Positions 30,054 to 40,746 of a stretch of DNA of 52,743 bases are shown here, one piece after another. The position numbers and the translations under genes were made by a program. The stretch is from NCBI RefSeq assembly GCF_003590855.1, contig NZ_QYUP01000020.1, positions 1 through 52,743 of the forward strand. The letters are read 5' to 3'. The notes under the pieces are model-generated. The model worked only from the letters and a program-made list of their open reading frames with translations. It searched no databases and was not told where the DNA came from. Every line of letters begins with the position of its first letter. The stretch's first letter is position 1. This DNA comes from Massilia cavernae (GTDB lineage Bacteria; Pseudomonadota; Gammaproteobacteria; Burkholderiales; Burkholderiaceae_D).

Positions 30054-33000
30054 ATGCCTTCACCCGTCACGCCCGGCCTGCTTATCCTGCATGGCAACCA
30101 GTTGGAACAATTGCGCGCCGCCGTCTTCGGATGGCTGCGCAACAATCCGCTGTCGCCGCTGGAACAGGAAACCATCCTGGTTCAGTCGAACGGGGTGGCC
30201 GAATGGCTCAAGATCGCGCTGGCCGAGGAACTGGGCGTGTGCGCCGCCACCCGCGTGGCGCTGCCCGCGCGCTTCCTGTGGGAGGCTTACCGCGGCATGC
30301 TGGGGCGCGAACGCGTACCGATCCAGTCGCCGTTCGACAAGGGTCCGCTCACCTGGCGCCTGATGCGCCTGTTGCCCACGCTGCTGGCTGACCCCGTGTT
30401 CCAGCCGCTGCGCCACTTCCTGGGCGACGGCGACCCGGAGCGCCGCCTGCAGCTGGCCGAGCGCCTGTCCGACTTGTTCGACCAATACCAGGTGTACCGC
30501 GCCGACTGGCTGTCCGACTGGGCGGCCGGGCGCGACCAGCTGCGCACCGCAAGCTTTGATGCGCTGCCGCTCGGGCCGGAGCAGCGCTGGCAGGCGCAGC
30601 TCTGGCGTGCCGTCATCGACAGCATTCCCGGACATGGCCGCGACAGCGGGCGCGCCACCATCCATGACATGTTCGTGCAGGCTTCCGAAAACGGGGCGGA
30701 GCCGGCCGGCAGGCTGCCGCGCCGGGTCGTCCTGTTCGGCATTTCGGCGCTGCCTTTCCAGACCCTGCAGGCGGTGGCCGCGCTGTCGCGCCACACCCAG
30801 GTGCTGCTGGCGGTGCCCAACCCATGCCAGTTCTACTGGGGCGACATTATCGAAGGGCGCGACCTGCTGAAGGCCGCGCACAAGCGCCAGGGCGCGCGCG
30901 GCGGCGTCGACCTGTCCGCCATCCCGCTGGAGGAAATGCACGCCCACAGCCATCCGCTGCTGGCAAGCTGGGGACGGCAAGGCCGCGACTTCGTGCGCAT
31001 GCTCGACGAATTCGACAGCGCCGCGCAGGAAGGCTTCGAGAACATGCGCATCGACCTCTTCAGCGAAGGCGAGGGCGATACCCTGCTGGCGCAGGTGCAG
31101 GCGGCGGTGCGCGACCTGGTACCGGTGAAGGACCACGAACGCAGGCCGCGGGCAGCTGGCGATCGTTCGATCGAGTTCGCGGTGGCGCATAGCGTGCAGC
31201 GCGAAGTGGAAGTGCTGCACGACCAGCTGCTGTCGTGGTTCGCGGCCGACCCGTCGCTGCGCCCGCGCGACGTGGTGGTGATGGTGCCCGACATCGACAC
31301 CTTCACCGCGGCGATCCACGCGGTGTTCGACCAGCACAAGCGCAGCGATCCACGCTTCATCCCGTTCGAGATCGGCGATGTCAAGGACCGCAGCGTCAAC
31401 CCGCTGCTGGTGGCGGTCGAATGGCTGCTGCGCCTGCCGCACCAGCGCTGCCGCCAGAGCGAAGTACGCGACCTGCTGGACGTGCCGGCGGTGGCCGCGC
31501 GCTTCGGGCTCGATGCGGAAGACCTTCCGACCCTGGGCCACTGGATCGAAGGCGCCAGCGTGCGCTGGGGGCTGGACGGGGAACACCGCGCCGGCCTCGG
31601 GCTGGGCGCGGCGGGCGAACAGAATGCCTGGATCTTCGGCGTGCGCCGCATGCTGCTCGGTTATGCGAGCGGCGCGGGCGCCAGCTTCGGCGGAATCGAG
31701 CCGTACTCGGAAGTCGGCGGGCTGGATGCCGCGCTGGCCGGTTCGCTGGCGCAACTGATTGAAACCCTGCTGGCGTGGCGCGCGACGCTGGCGCAGCCGC
31801 GCAGCCCGGCCGCATGGGGCGAGCAGGCGCGCGCGCTGCTGGCCGCCTTCTTCAAGGCCGGCGAAGAGGCCGACCGGCTGACACTGTCGCAGCTGAACGA
31901 CGCTTTGCAGGGCTGGCTGGAGACCTGCGACAACGCAGGCTACGACGAGGAAGTGCCGCTGGCTGTGCTGCGCGAAGCCTGGCTGGGCGCGCTCGACGAG
32001 CCGACCCTGAACCACCAGTTCGTGTCGGGCGGCGTGACCTTCTGCACCCTGATGCCGATGCGTGCGGTGCCGTTCCGCGTGATCGGCCTGCTCGGCATGA
32101 ACGACGGCGACTTCCCGCGTCGCGCGCGCCAGGCCGACTTCGACCTGCTGGCGCTGCCCGGCATGGCGCGCCCAGGCGACCGCTCGCGCCGCGACGACGA
32201 CCGCTACCTGATGCTGGAAGCGGTACTGGCCGCTCGCGATAAGCTGTACATCAGCTGGGTGGGGCGCAATGTGCGCGACAACAGCGAGCAGCCGGCGTCG
32301 GTGCTGGTGTCGCAGCTGCGCGACTACCTCGAAGCGGGCTGGGAACTCGATCCCGCGGAGATGACCACGGTGCATGCGCTGCAGCCGTTCAGCCGCCGCT
32401 ACTTCGAGCAAGGCGGGCTGCTGACCTATGCGGGCGAATGGCGCGCGGCACACGGCGCGGATGGCGGCATCGGCACGCAGGAGCTGCCGCCGTACGAGCT
32501 GGAACCAGACTACCGCCTCAAGCTGCGCGAACTGCATGACTTCATGCGCCAGCCGGCGCGTCATTTCTTCCGCCGCCGCCTCGGTGTGAGCTTCGCCGAA
32601 CCTGACCTGCTGGGCGAGGACGAAGAGCCGTTTTCGCTCGACGCACTGAAGCGCTACTTCCTCGAAGACAGCCTGCTCGACGACGCCAGCGAACATGAGG
32701 CGCTGGAAGACGTGCGCGCCAGCCTGGCCGAGCGCGCCGGCCGCCTTGCGCGCGAAGGCGTGCTGCCGATCGGGCTTGTGGGCGAGCGCTGGCAGAAGCA
32801 ACTGATCGACGAGCTGGTGCCGGTGCGTACCGCATGGCTGACCCTTGCGGCCAGCTTCGGCGCCGACGCGCCCAAGCTGGCCGTCAGCGAGGAGTTCGGC
32901 GGCATCGCGCTGGACGACTGGATCGACAAGCTGCGCTGCGGCGCGGCCGGAACGGCGTGGCTGATGCAGATGTCGTCGCGCGTTCTCACGAAATCGAAGG

Positions 33001-33434
33001 CGGTACGCGGCGACAAGCTGATAGGCGCGTGGCTGCGACAGCTGGCGGCCGCCGTTGCCGGTGCGGAGGTGCGCGGCTTCCTGGTCGCACGTGACGCGAT
33101 CATCGCGATGGAACCGCTCGATCCGCTTGAGGCGCGCGCCCGGCTAGCGGCGCTGGTGGCGCTGTGGCGCCGCAACCTCGACCAGCCGCTGCCGGTGGCC
33201 TGCAAGACCGCGCTGGCGCTGGTGCAGGACGGCGACCCGCGCGGCACCTACAACGGCGGCTTCGAGCAAATGGGCGAGGGCGAGGACGAATGCCTGGCGC
33301 GCCTGTGGCCCGATTTCGCGGCGCTGTCGGCCGAGCCGGAGTGGTTCGCATGCGCGCAAGCGCTGTACGCGCCGCTGGCGCACTGGCTGGGGAACGACAT
33401 CACGGTGACGCCGCTCGACAAGGAAGAAGAATGA
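30054..33434 (+). CDS. recC: Exodeoxyribonuclease V subunit gamma, RecC, about 1126 aa
   Basis: RecC is the Chi-recognising, non-catalytic helicase-like subunit of RecBCD, the double-strand-break end-processing enzyme. The N-terminus (GLLILHGNQLEQL, then LVQSNGVAEWLKIALAEELG, ATRVALPARFLWEAYR) is diagnostic. GDRSIEFAVAHSVQREVEVL, VVVMVPDIDTFTAAI and VTFCTLMPMRAVPFRVIGLL with NDGDFPR follow in family order. Length matches E. coli RecC (1122). The ATG at 30054 is used; a GTG at 30033 is also possible and neither has a clear ribosome site. The stop codon overlaps the recB start (ATGA). Confidence 0.95.
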   Translation: MPSPVTPGLLILHGNQLEQLRAAVFGWLRNNPLSPLEQETILVQSNGVAEWLKIALAEELGVCAATRVALPARFLWEAYRGMLGRERVPIQSPFDKGPLTWRLMRLLPTLLADPVFQPLRHFLGDGDPERRLQLAERLSDLFDQYQVYRADWLSDWAAGRDQLRTASFDALPLGPEQRWQAQLWRAVIDSIPGHGRDSGRATIHDMFVQASENGAEPAGRLPRRVVLFGISALPFQTLQAVAALSRHTQVLLAVPNPCQFYWGDIIEGRDLLKAAHKRQGARGGVDLSAIPLEEMHAHSHPLLASWGRQGRDFVRMLDEFDSAAQEGFENMRIDLFSEGEGDTLLAQVQAAVRDLVPVKDHERRPRAAGDRSIEFAVAHSVQREVEVLHDQLLSWFAADPSLRPRDVVVMVPDIDTFTAAIHAVFDQHKRSDPRFIPFEIGDVKDRSVNPLLVAVEWLLRLPHQRCRQSEVRDLLDVPAVAARFGLDAEDLPTLGHWIEGASVRWGLDGEHRAGLGLGAAGEQNAWIFGVRRMLLGYASGAGASFGGIEPYSEVGGLDAALAGSLAQLIETLLAWRATLAQPRSPAAWGEQARALLAAFFKAGEEADRLTLSQLNDALQGWLETCDNAGYDEEVPLAVLREAWLGALDEPTLNHQFVSGGVTFCTLMPMRAVPFRVIGLLGMNDGDFPRRARQADFDLLALPGMARPGDRSRRDDDRYLMLEAVLAARDKLYISWVGRNVRDNSEQPASVLVSQLRDYLEAGWELDPAEMTTVHALQPFSRRYFEQGGLLTYAGEWRAAHGADGGIGTQELPPYELEPDYRLKLRELHDFMRQPARHFFRRRLGVSFAEPDLLGEDEEPFSLDALKRYFLEDSLLDDASEHEALEDVRASLAERAGRLAREGVLPIGLVGERWQKQLIDELVPVRTAWLTLAASFGADAPKLAVSEEFGGIALDDWIDKLRCGAAGTAWLMQMSSRVLTKSKAVRGDKLIGAWLRQLAAAVAGAEVRGFLVARDAIIAMEPLDPLEARARLAALVALWRRNLDQPLPVACKTALALVQDGDPRGTYNGGFEQMGEGEDECLARLWPDFAALSAEPEWFACAQALYAPLAHWLGNDITVTPLDKEEE

Positions 33435-36400
33435 GCCAGTTGCTTGAAGCCCTGAGTTTTCCGCTGCACGGGTCGCGCCTGATCGAGGCCAGCGCCGGCA
33501 CCGGCAAGACCTGGACCATCGCCGCACTCTATCTGCGGCTGGTGCTTGGCCACGGCGGGCCGGACGGATTCGCGCGCCCGCTGCTGCCGTCCGAGATCCT
33601 GGTGATGACCTTTACCCGTGCCGCCACGCGCGAGCTGTCCAACCGCGTGCGCGAACGGCTGATGGAGGCTGCTGCGTACTTCCGCGGCGAGCTCGAACTG
33701 AACGACGATTTCCTCGCCAGCCTTGCCGATGCCTGCGGCAGCGACAGCGAACGCAATATCGCCGCGCACCGGCTGGTACTGGCGGCCGAGACGATGGACG
33801 AAGCGGCGATCTTCACCATCGACGCATGGTGCCAGCGCATGCTGCGCGAGCACGCCTTCGACAGCGGCAGCCTGTTCGACGAAGAACTGGTCAGCGACGA
33901 GAAGGCGCTGTTCGAAGACGCGACGCACGACTACTGGCGCCAGAACATCTACCCGCTCAACGCCTCCGCGCTGGGCAGCCTGCTGGAATGCTGGCCCGAC
34001 GTCGAAGCCCTCAAGCAGTCCGTGCGCGACCTGGTGCGCCGCATCGACGTGCTGGGCGCCGTGGACAATGAACCGCTGGCCGGGCTGATCGGGCGTATCC
34101 AGCGCGAACAGGCGGCGGAGCTGGAACATCTCAAGCGCGGCTGGACCGGCCGCGCCAACGACATGGAACGCTGGATCGCGGGCCAGCGCGAACTTGCGCC
34201 GAAGTGCTTCAACGGGAACAAACTGCGCGCCGATTCGCTCGTGAAGTGGTTCGATGCGCTGCGCGCCTGGGCCGTCGACCCGGCTATGCTGATGCCCGCA
34301 ATGAGCGACACCGCCTGGCACCGGCTGACTCCCGACGGCATCATTGACGCCTGCAGCAAGGGCTACGCCTTCGACGTGCCGGACTGCTTCGCCTACACCA
34401 CCTCATTGTGGGAAGCCCTGAAGCGGATCGATCCGCTGTCGCATGCACTGTACCGCCATGCGGCGGCCAGCATCGCGCGCCGCATGGCGGAACTGAAGCA
34501 GCGCAGCGGCCAGTTCGGCTTCGCCGACATGCTCGACCGCCTGAAGGCTGCGCTGGAGGGGGCCAACGGTGAGGCGCTGCGCCGCCGTATCACCGCGCAG
34601 TTCCCAGTGGCGATGGTGGATGAGTTCCAAGATACTTCGCCCGACCAGTACCGCATTTTCAACCTGCTGTACCGCGTGGCCGACAACGACCCTGCGCATG
34701 GCCTGTTCATGATCGGCGACCCGAAGCAGTCGATCTACGGCTTCCGCGGCGCCGACATCCACAGCTACCTGTCCGCGCGCCGCGCCACCGAGGGCCGCCA
34801 TTACAAGCTCGGTACCAATTACCGCTCGACCGAAGCGCTGGTCAGCGCGGTAAACCGCCTGTTCGAGCACGCGGAGGGCAGCGGCGAGCATCCCGGGTTC
34901 GCGGCTGGGGCTTTCCGTTTCAGGAAGGGCGACGTCAATCCGCTGCCGTTCGACAGCGTCGATGCAAAGGGACGCGCGCAGAAGCTGGTCGGCGTGGCCG
35001 GCCCGTACCAGGCGCTGGCCGTCTGCTGCACCGACCGCGAGGACCTGCGCGCCGACGACTACCGCGAGTTCTTCGCCCATCACTGCGCCGAGCATATCGT
35101 CGGGGTGCTGAACGATCCAGCCGCGGGCTTCGACGAGAAGGGCGTGTTCACCCGCCTGGTTCCGGCCGATATCGCCATCCTCGTGCGCGACCGGCGCGAG
35201 GCGGCCGCGATCCGCAACGCGCTGGCCGCGCGCAAGGTCGCCAGCGTCTACCTGTCCGACAAGGATTCGGTGCTGGAAAGCGCCGAGGCGGCCGACGTGC
35301 TGCGCTGGCTGCACGCGGTGGCCAACCCGCTGGACGGCGCGCTGGCGCGGGCGGCGTTCGCGACGCGCACCGCCGGCCTGCCGCTGCCGGCACTGGCGCG
35401 CCTGTCGGCCGACGAGCTGGCATGGGAAGAACGCGTGGAGCAGCTGAAGGCGCTGCACACGGTCTGGCAGCGCCAGGGCGTGCTGGCCATGCTGCGCCGC
35501 TTCATCCACGAACTGCAGCTTCCCTCAGCACTGCTGCGCGAAGCGGGCGGCGAACGCCGCCTGACCAACCTGCTGCACCTGGCTGAGCTGCTGCAGTCGG
35601 CCAGCAGCCAGCTCGACGGTGAGCAGGCCTTGATACGCTGGTTCGCCGAGCAGGTGGCGGGGCAGGGCGAAAGCAGCGACGAACGCGTTCTGCGGCTCGA
35701 AAGCGACGCCGACCTTGTGAAGGTAGTCACGGTGCACAAGTCGAAGGGCCTGGAGTATCCGCTGGTGTACCTGCCGTTTGCCGTCACCGCGCGCAAGACC
35801 GACCGCCGCAACCGCAGCTTCTTCGAGTTTGTCGGCGCCGACGGCCAGCGCCGCATCGACCTGGCGCTGTCGGACGAAGCGCTGAACGCGGTCGACAACG
35901 CACGCCTGGAAGAAGACTTGCGGCTGCTGTACGTGGCGCTGACGCGCGCACGCCACTTCCTGTGGCTGGGCGTGGCGGCCATCGCAGAGCCGCGCGGCTC
36001 CGGCAACCGCCTGCACGATTCCGCGCTGGGCTACCTGCTGGGCGGCGGCGGCAAGATCGCGGCGGCTGATTTGCGAACGCACTGGGAACGCCTGCGCGGC
36101 GACACCGAAGCGATCGACCTGCGCTCGCTCGACGCCCCGGAAGGCGTGACGATGCTCGACCGCCACGATGCGCGCCCGGAGCTGATCGACGCGGCGCCGT
36201 TCGGGGCGGCGTTCGAACGCGACTGGTCGGTCGGATCCTTCACCTCGCTGACGCGCCAGGCCACAGCCGTGCCGATGCGCGCGCAGGAAGAAACGCTGCT
36301 GGAAGAACCGGATGCCGCGCCGCTGTCGCGCACCGAGGACGCGCCTTGGCACCGATTCCCGCGCGGCTCGGTGCCGGGAAACTTCCTGCACGAGCAGCTG

Positions 36401-37065
36401 GAATGGATGGGGCAGGAGGGCTTTGCCATCGTCGACGACCCACACTTCGCCACGCGGCTGGCGCAGCGCTGCGAGCGCGCCGGCTGGGGGCATCGCCAGG
36501 AAGACGCGATCACCTGGCTGCGCACCATCGCCAATACGCGCCTGCCGCAACTGGGTGCGCCGCTGTCGGAACTGACGTCGGTGCTGCCCGAAATGGAGTT
36601 CTGGTTCCCGAGCGAGCACCTGCGCACCGGCGCCCTCGACCGTTTGTGCCGCGAGCACCTGCTGGGCGACACCGTGCGTCCGGTGCTGCCGGAGCGCCAG
36701 CTGCACGGCATGCTGAAGGGCTTCGCCGACCTCGTGTTCGAATATGAAGGCCGCTACTGGGTGCTGGACTACAAATCGAACGCGCTGGGGCCGGGCGACG
36801 CGGCCTACACCCGCGCCGCGATGGCGGGCGGAATGGCGGCGCACCGCTACGACATCCAGGGCGCGATCTACATGCTGGCGCTGCACCGGCTGCTCAAGAG
36901 CCGCCTGGGCGACGGCTACGACCCGCGCGCCAGCTCGGCGGCGCGATCTTCCTGTTCCTGCGCGGGATCGCCAACCCGGTCACGCGCGGCTGCTACCTGC
37001 TCGAGCCGGATGTCGCGCTGCTCGATGCGCTCGATGCCTTGCTAGGCGCGGCGGAGACACCATGA
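33431..37065 (+). CDS. recB: Exodeoxyribonuclease V subunit beta, RecB; one frameshift near the 3' end
   Basis: RecB is the 3'-5' helicase and nuclease of RecBCD. Motifs: Walker A (EASAGTGKTWTIAALYLR), VMTFTRAATRELSNRVRE, Walker B (AMVDEFQDTSPDQYRIF), GDPKQSIYGFRGAD, the motif V block VVTVHKSKGLEYPLVYLP and motif VI LRLLYVALTRARHFLW. The nuclease domain has LKGFADLVFEYEGRYWVLDYKSN with the catalytic D-x(n)-DYK. Following LKSRLGDGYDP the frame breaks at about 36930 (CCGCGCGCC where CCGGCGCGCC is expected). In the shifted frame the true end follows: QLGGAIFLFLRGIANPVTRG, then CYLLEPDVALLDALDALLG, with the stop at 37063-37065 overlapping the recD ATG. The unshifted frame would instead stop at 37045 with a nonsense tail. 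Confidence 0.92.
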
Positions 37066-39015
37066 GAAACGACATGCCGCACGCTGCGTTGTGGAACGAA
37101 GCCGATATCCTGACCGAGTCGGGCGAGATGCGCCGCCTGTCGGGGTGGGTTGCATTCGCTCGCTTTGTCGCCATCGGCGGCAGCGCTTCGCGGCACTTGA
37201 TGGTCGCTGCCTGGGCGTGCTGTTCAGAAGCTGGAAAGGACGCGGCCACAGCGTGCCTTGTGCTCACGACCTGGCGGCGGGACGCAGCCCTGCTGGGGAT
37301 GGCGACGAGCAGTGCATGTTACGGGGGCAACGCCCGCCGACAACGCTGCCGGAAGAACGCCAAGGGATGGGCGGACCAGCTGACGGCGCGGAACAGGTCG
37401 TGAGCAGGATGGGCGATGTCGATTCGACCAGCCGCTTGGTGTCGATGGCGGGGGCGCCTTTACCTGCGTCGCTACTGCGCGACGAATAGACCCTGGTGGC
37501 AGGGTGCGATCCGCGAAGCGCCGCTGCGAGCTGGTCGTACAGTGGACGGACCCGAACGGTGCGCCACTGGCTCGATATTCCTGTTCGCGTGCCAGCCGCC
37601 GGCGCCGAGTCGCCCGGACTGGCAGAAGGTCGCGTTCGCATCGCCTTGCGCGCTCGATCGGTATCATCACCGGAGGCCCCGGCACCGGCAAGACCTACAC
37701 CGTGGCGCGCCTGATCGCGTCCCTGTTCGCGACGGCGGAAGACCCAGGCCGCTTGCGCATCGCGCTGGCCGCGCCGACCGGCAAGGCGGCCGCGCGCCTG
37801 AAGCAATCGATCGACAAGGCGCTGGACGACCTGGCCGGCAAGGTCGGCGGGGCGCTGGCGCTGAAGGAACTGGCGGGCCGCATGGGCGCGGCGCGCACGC
37901 TGCACAGCCTCCTCGGCGCGCGTCCGGACACGCGCGCTTTCGCCCACAACAAGGGCAATCCGCTCGACGTGGACGTACTGATCGTCGACGAAGCCTCGAT
38001 GGTCCACCTTGAAATGATGGCCAGCCTGCTCGATGCGCTGCCCGCCAACGCGACGCTGATCCTCCTCGGCGACAAAGACCAATTGGCATCGGTGGAAGCG
38101 GGCGCGGTGCTGGGTGACCTTTGCCACGATGCGCAGGCTGGCGGCTACACGGCGGCGACGCTGGACTACGCGCTGGCCGCGAGCGGCGAGGCGATACCGG
38201 TGGAATTCACCGGCAGCGCCGGGCCGCTGGCCCAGCAGACCGTAATGCTGCGTCACAGCCGCCGCTTCGGCGGTCCGATCGGACAACTGGCGCTTGCGGT
38301 CAACGCGGGCGATGTCGCGCGCGCCACGGAAGTGCTGCGCGCGGAAGGCGATGAGATCAGCTGGATCGAAAATGCCCACCAGCACCACGTGCTGCAGCTG
38401 GCGGCGGACGGCTACGCGCGTTACCTGTCCGCGATCGTCGCGGGCGGCGGCGGGGAAACGCATGAAGCCTGGGTGGGCGGCGTTCTGAAAAGCTTCGAAG
38501 CCTTCCGCATCCTGTGCGCGGTGCGGGAAGGCGAGTGGGGCGTGGTGGGCCTGAACGAAGTCATCGAGCACAAGCTGGAAGCGGCGGGCCTGATCCGCAA
38601 GCGTGGCGAATGGTATGTCGGGCGGCCGGTGATGATCACCCGGAACGACTACGGCACCGGGGTGTTCAACGGCGACATCGGCCTGACGCTGGCCGATCCG
38701 GCGCGGCCAGGCTCGCTGCGCGTGTACTTCCTCGAGGGCGACAAGGTGCGCAGCGTGCTTGCTACGCGCCTGCGCAATGTGGAGACGGCGTACGCGATGA
38801 CGGTGCACAAATCGCAGGGTTCAGAATTCCGCCACACCGTCATGGTGCTGCCGCGCGAAGGCAAGATGATCGCGCGCGAGCTGGTGTACACGGGGATCAC
38901 GCGCGCGAGCGAACAGTTCACGCTGGTTTCGCCGGCCGGCGCGGTGCTGGGCGAAGCCATCTTGCGCAAGACCCAGCGCGCAAGCGGATTGCGGGAGATG
39001 ATCGCCCGGTCGTAA
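37062..39015 (+). pseudogene. recD: Exodeoxyribonuclease V subunit alpha, RecD; 5' third multiply frameshifted
   Basis: RecD is the fast 5'-3' helicase of RecBCD. From about 37660 the frame is clean and complete: RSIGIITGGPGTGKTYTVAR (Walker A), ALAAPTGKAAARLKQSI, VLIVDEASMVHLEMM, LILLGDKDQLASVEAGAVL, GRPVMITRNDYGTGVFNGDI, YAMTVHKSQGSEF and ELVYTGITRASEQFT. Upstream, the ATG at 37062 overlaps the recB stop and opens MRNDMPHAALWNEAD. Only fragments in different frames follow, such as VAFARFVA, RLYLRRY, GAIRE and DWQKVAFAS, which fit a RecD N-domain. Several indels lie between about 37110 and 37660. The damage looks like the 24-kb patch. RecBCD needs an intact RecD for processive fast unwinding, so the true status matters. 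Confidence 0.85.
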
Positions 39016-39067
39016 ATAACCAGGAAATTTCCGTGTTTTTTCTCTTTCAGCCGTGCCGCGTGGCGTA

Positions 39068-39400
39068 TCAGGCTGCCAGCGGAAGTCCGTTCTTCTCGTT
39101 GCCAGAGACCCGCGGCTGAACCTCAGTCATGATTTTCGCCAGTCCTGTACTCTCTGCGAGCTTCAGGTCATACGCTTGCTGGAGATTTAGCCACGACTGA
39201 GCGTCGCCGCCAAAATATCGCGATAGACGAAGCGCTGTGTCCGCGGAGATGCCGCGCTTTTGCTGGATTATGCCGTTCACGCGCGAGGGCGTGACATGCA
39301 GCGCCTTCGCCAACGCCGTGGCGGTCATGCCCAGCGGGATCAGAAACTCGTCGCGCAGGATTTCGCCGGGATGGATCGGGCGCATTCCGTTCTTGATCAT
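39068..39400 (-). CDS. higA: HigA-type antitoxin (XRE helix-turn-helix), 110 aa
   Basis: MIKNGMRPIHPGEILRDEFL is the typical start of the HigA/VapI family, followed by the helix-turn-helix (ATALAKALHVTPSRVNGIIQ) and the RLSRYFGGDAQSWLNLQQAYD block. It binds and neutralises the toxin encoded 15 bp upstream, and binds the operon promoter as repressor. The order toxin-then-antitoxin is the higBA arrangement. It lies convergent with recD, about 50 bp apart. The C-terminus past about residue 92 is unstructured-looking. Confidence 0.92.
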   Translation of the reverse strand: MIKNGMRPIHPGEILRDEFLIPLGMTATALAKALHVTPSRVNGIIQQKRGISADTALRLSRYFGGDAQSWLNLQQAYDLKLAESTGLAKIMTEVQPRVSGNEKNGLPLAA

Positions 39401-39415
39401 CTCTTGCTCCGTCAG

Positions 39416-39697
39416 TTAATGATAGTCGACGATCTCGACATCGACCGGCCCGTCTTCAGTCCACGTGAAGCAAAGCCGGAACTGGTCATTGATTCTGATG
39501 CTGTGCTGACCCTGTCGGTCGCCGCCCAGCCCTTCGAGGTGGTTGCCAGGCGGGGACCGCAAGAACTCCAGGCTTGCGGCACTGTCGAGTAACTGAAGCT
39601 TCCGTTCGGCGACAGGTATCAGGTTTGCAAATTTCGCAACCCGCTTGCCTTCATACAATTTTTTAGTGTGCTTGCATCGAAAGGACTGGATCGTCAT
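39416..39697 (-). CDS. higB: HigB-type toxin (RelE/ParE superfamily), 93 aa
   Basis: MTIQSFRCKHTKKLYEGKRV, then RKLQLLDSAASLEFLRSPPG, LEGLGGDRQGQHSIRINDQF and RLCFTWTEDGPVDVEIVDYH match the HigB/RelE-like ribosome-dependent mRNA interferases. The basic and aromatic residues of the active face (R-I-N-D-Q-F-R-L-C-F, and the terminal D-Y-H) are all present, so it looks functional. The antitoxin gene follows after 15 bp and is probably translated from the same mRNA. The pair sits as an isolated two-gene cassette between recD and pbpG. Confidence 0.93.
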   Translation of the reverse strand: MTIQSFRCKHTKKLYEGKRVAKFANLIPVAERKLQLLDSAASLEFLRSPPGNHLEGLGGDRQGQHSIRINDQFRLCFTWTEDGPVDVEIVDYH

Positions 39698-39704
39698 TAT
39701 TGTA

Positions 39705-39726
39705 TATCGCTTGTCGGAAGGCGATA
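39705..39726 (-). promoter_or_regulatory. Candidate HigA operator upstream of higB
   Basis: TATCGC (39705-39710) and GCGATA (39721-39726) form a 6-bp inverted repeat with a 10-bp spacer, starting 8 bp upstream of the higB start codon. The position suits autoregulation by HigA-HigB; it is inferred from symmetry only. Confidence 0.4.
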
Positions 39727-39814
39727 AACGAGTCTAGTCGCTTGGTGCAGCATGTTAGCGACGATGCGCAACCATGATTGCTTTGCTCAACCGGTTCTGT
39801 CTATACGCGGGAAC

Positions 39815-39841
39815 GAAAAAAAACCGGGACATGCCCGGTTT
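39815..39841 (-). terminator. Rho-independent terminator for pbpG
   Basis: AAACCGGG (39821-39828) and CCCGGTTT (39834-39841) form an 8-bp stem with a 5-nt loop. Read on the minus strand it ends in a run of T, about 20 bases past the pbpG stop codon. Confidence 0.85.
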
Positions 39842-39861
39842 CTTCGTTTCTGTCCGCAGGT

Positions 39862-40746
39862 TTAACGGCGACGGCGCTTCTTCGTGACCGAGGCCTTGGC
39901 GCGGGCGCGCACCGATACCTTGCGTACCGAGGCCTTGCCTTTGCGGATCACCGGCTCGTCACCGCCGCCGATGAACCGCCGGATGTTCAGGGCGTCGAGG
40001 ACGCGCGAGGAGCTGGAGTTGGCGTTCAGCATCACCAGCGTGGCATTCTTGCCGGCGGCCTTGATGCGCATGATCAGGCAGCGGCCCGCTTCTTCAGTGT
40101 AACCGGTCTTCGACAGGCCGATGTCCCAGCCCTTGGCGCCGACCAGGCGGTTGGTGTTGCGGTATTCGACGCGGCGGCCATTGATGCGCAGCGTGTCCTT
40201 GGCGTCGGTGGTCATCTCGACAATGGTTGGATAGGCCGCCGCGGCGCCCGCCATCTTGACCAGGTCGGCGGCGGTCGACTTGTTCGATGGAGACAGACCG
40301 GTCGGCTCGTCGATCACGGTCTGGGTCATGCCCAGTGCACGGATCTTGGCGCGTACCGCCGCCTTGAAGGCGACCGGGCCGCCTTCGAAAGTGCGGGAAA
40401 GCGAAGCTGCGGCGCGGTTGTCCGAGCTCATCAGCGCGAGGTGCAACACGTCGCGGCGGGTGATCTTTGCGCCCACCGGCACGCGCGAGGTGCTGTGCTT
40501 GAGCGTGTCGACGTCGCGGCGGTCGATCGCGATCAGCTCATCCATGTCCTGGTTGGCGTCGAGCACGACCATCGCGGTCATCAGCTTGGTCAGCGAGGCG
40601 ATCGATACCACGCGGTCGGCGTTTTTTTCGAGCAGTACCTTGCCGGTGCCGTCTTCAACGACGAGCACGGACTGCGAGCCGAACGGCACCGCGAAGGCGG
40701 CGGCCGATACGGTCATCAGTACGCTAGCGAGAATTTTCTTGATCAT
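39862..40746 (-). CDS. pbpG: D-alanyl-D-alanine endopeptidase, penicillin-binding protein 7-like, 294 aa
   Basis: A signal peptide (MIKKILASVLMTVSAAAFA) directs it to the periplasm. The serine peptidase S11 motifs are SLTK in VSIASLTKLMTAMV (nucleophile Ser and Lys), SDN in LALMSSDNRAAASLSRTF, and KTG in DIGLSKTGYTEEAG. The family cuts D-Ala-meso-DAP cross-links in peptidoglycan. Length fits PBP7 (about 310) and is shorter than the DacA carboxypeptidases. The C-terminus is strongly basic (RKVSVRARAKASVTKKRRRR) and could bind cell-wall or membrane anions. Single gene with its own terminator. Confidence 0.9.
   Translation of the reverse strand: MIKKILASVLMTVSAAAFAVPFGSQSVLVVEDGTGKVLLEKNADRVVSIASLTKLMTAMVVLDANQDMDELIAIDRRDVDTLKHSTSRVPVGAKITRRDVLHLALMSSDNRAAASLSRTFEGGPVAFKAAVRAKIRALGMTQTVIDEPTGLSPSNKSTAADLVKMAGAAAAYPTIVEMTTDAKDTLRINGRRVEYRNTNRLVGAKGWDIGLSKTGYTEEAGRCLIMRIKAAGKNATLVMLNANSSSSRVLDALNIRRFIGGGDEPVIRKGKASVRKVSVRARAKASVTKKRRRR

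Noticed and set aside
30060..32801. 913-aa open frame antisense to recC
   Set aside because: Antisense shadow; recC homology on the + strand is continuous.
37504..37660. Start of a 503-aa RecD frame at 37504
   Set aside because: The first 50 or so residues are out-of-frame noise; the true recD start is the ATG at 37062 overlapping recB.
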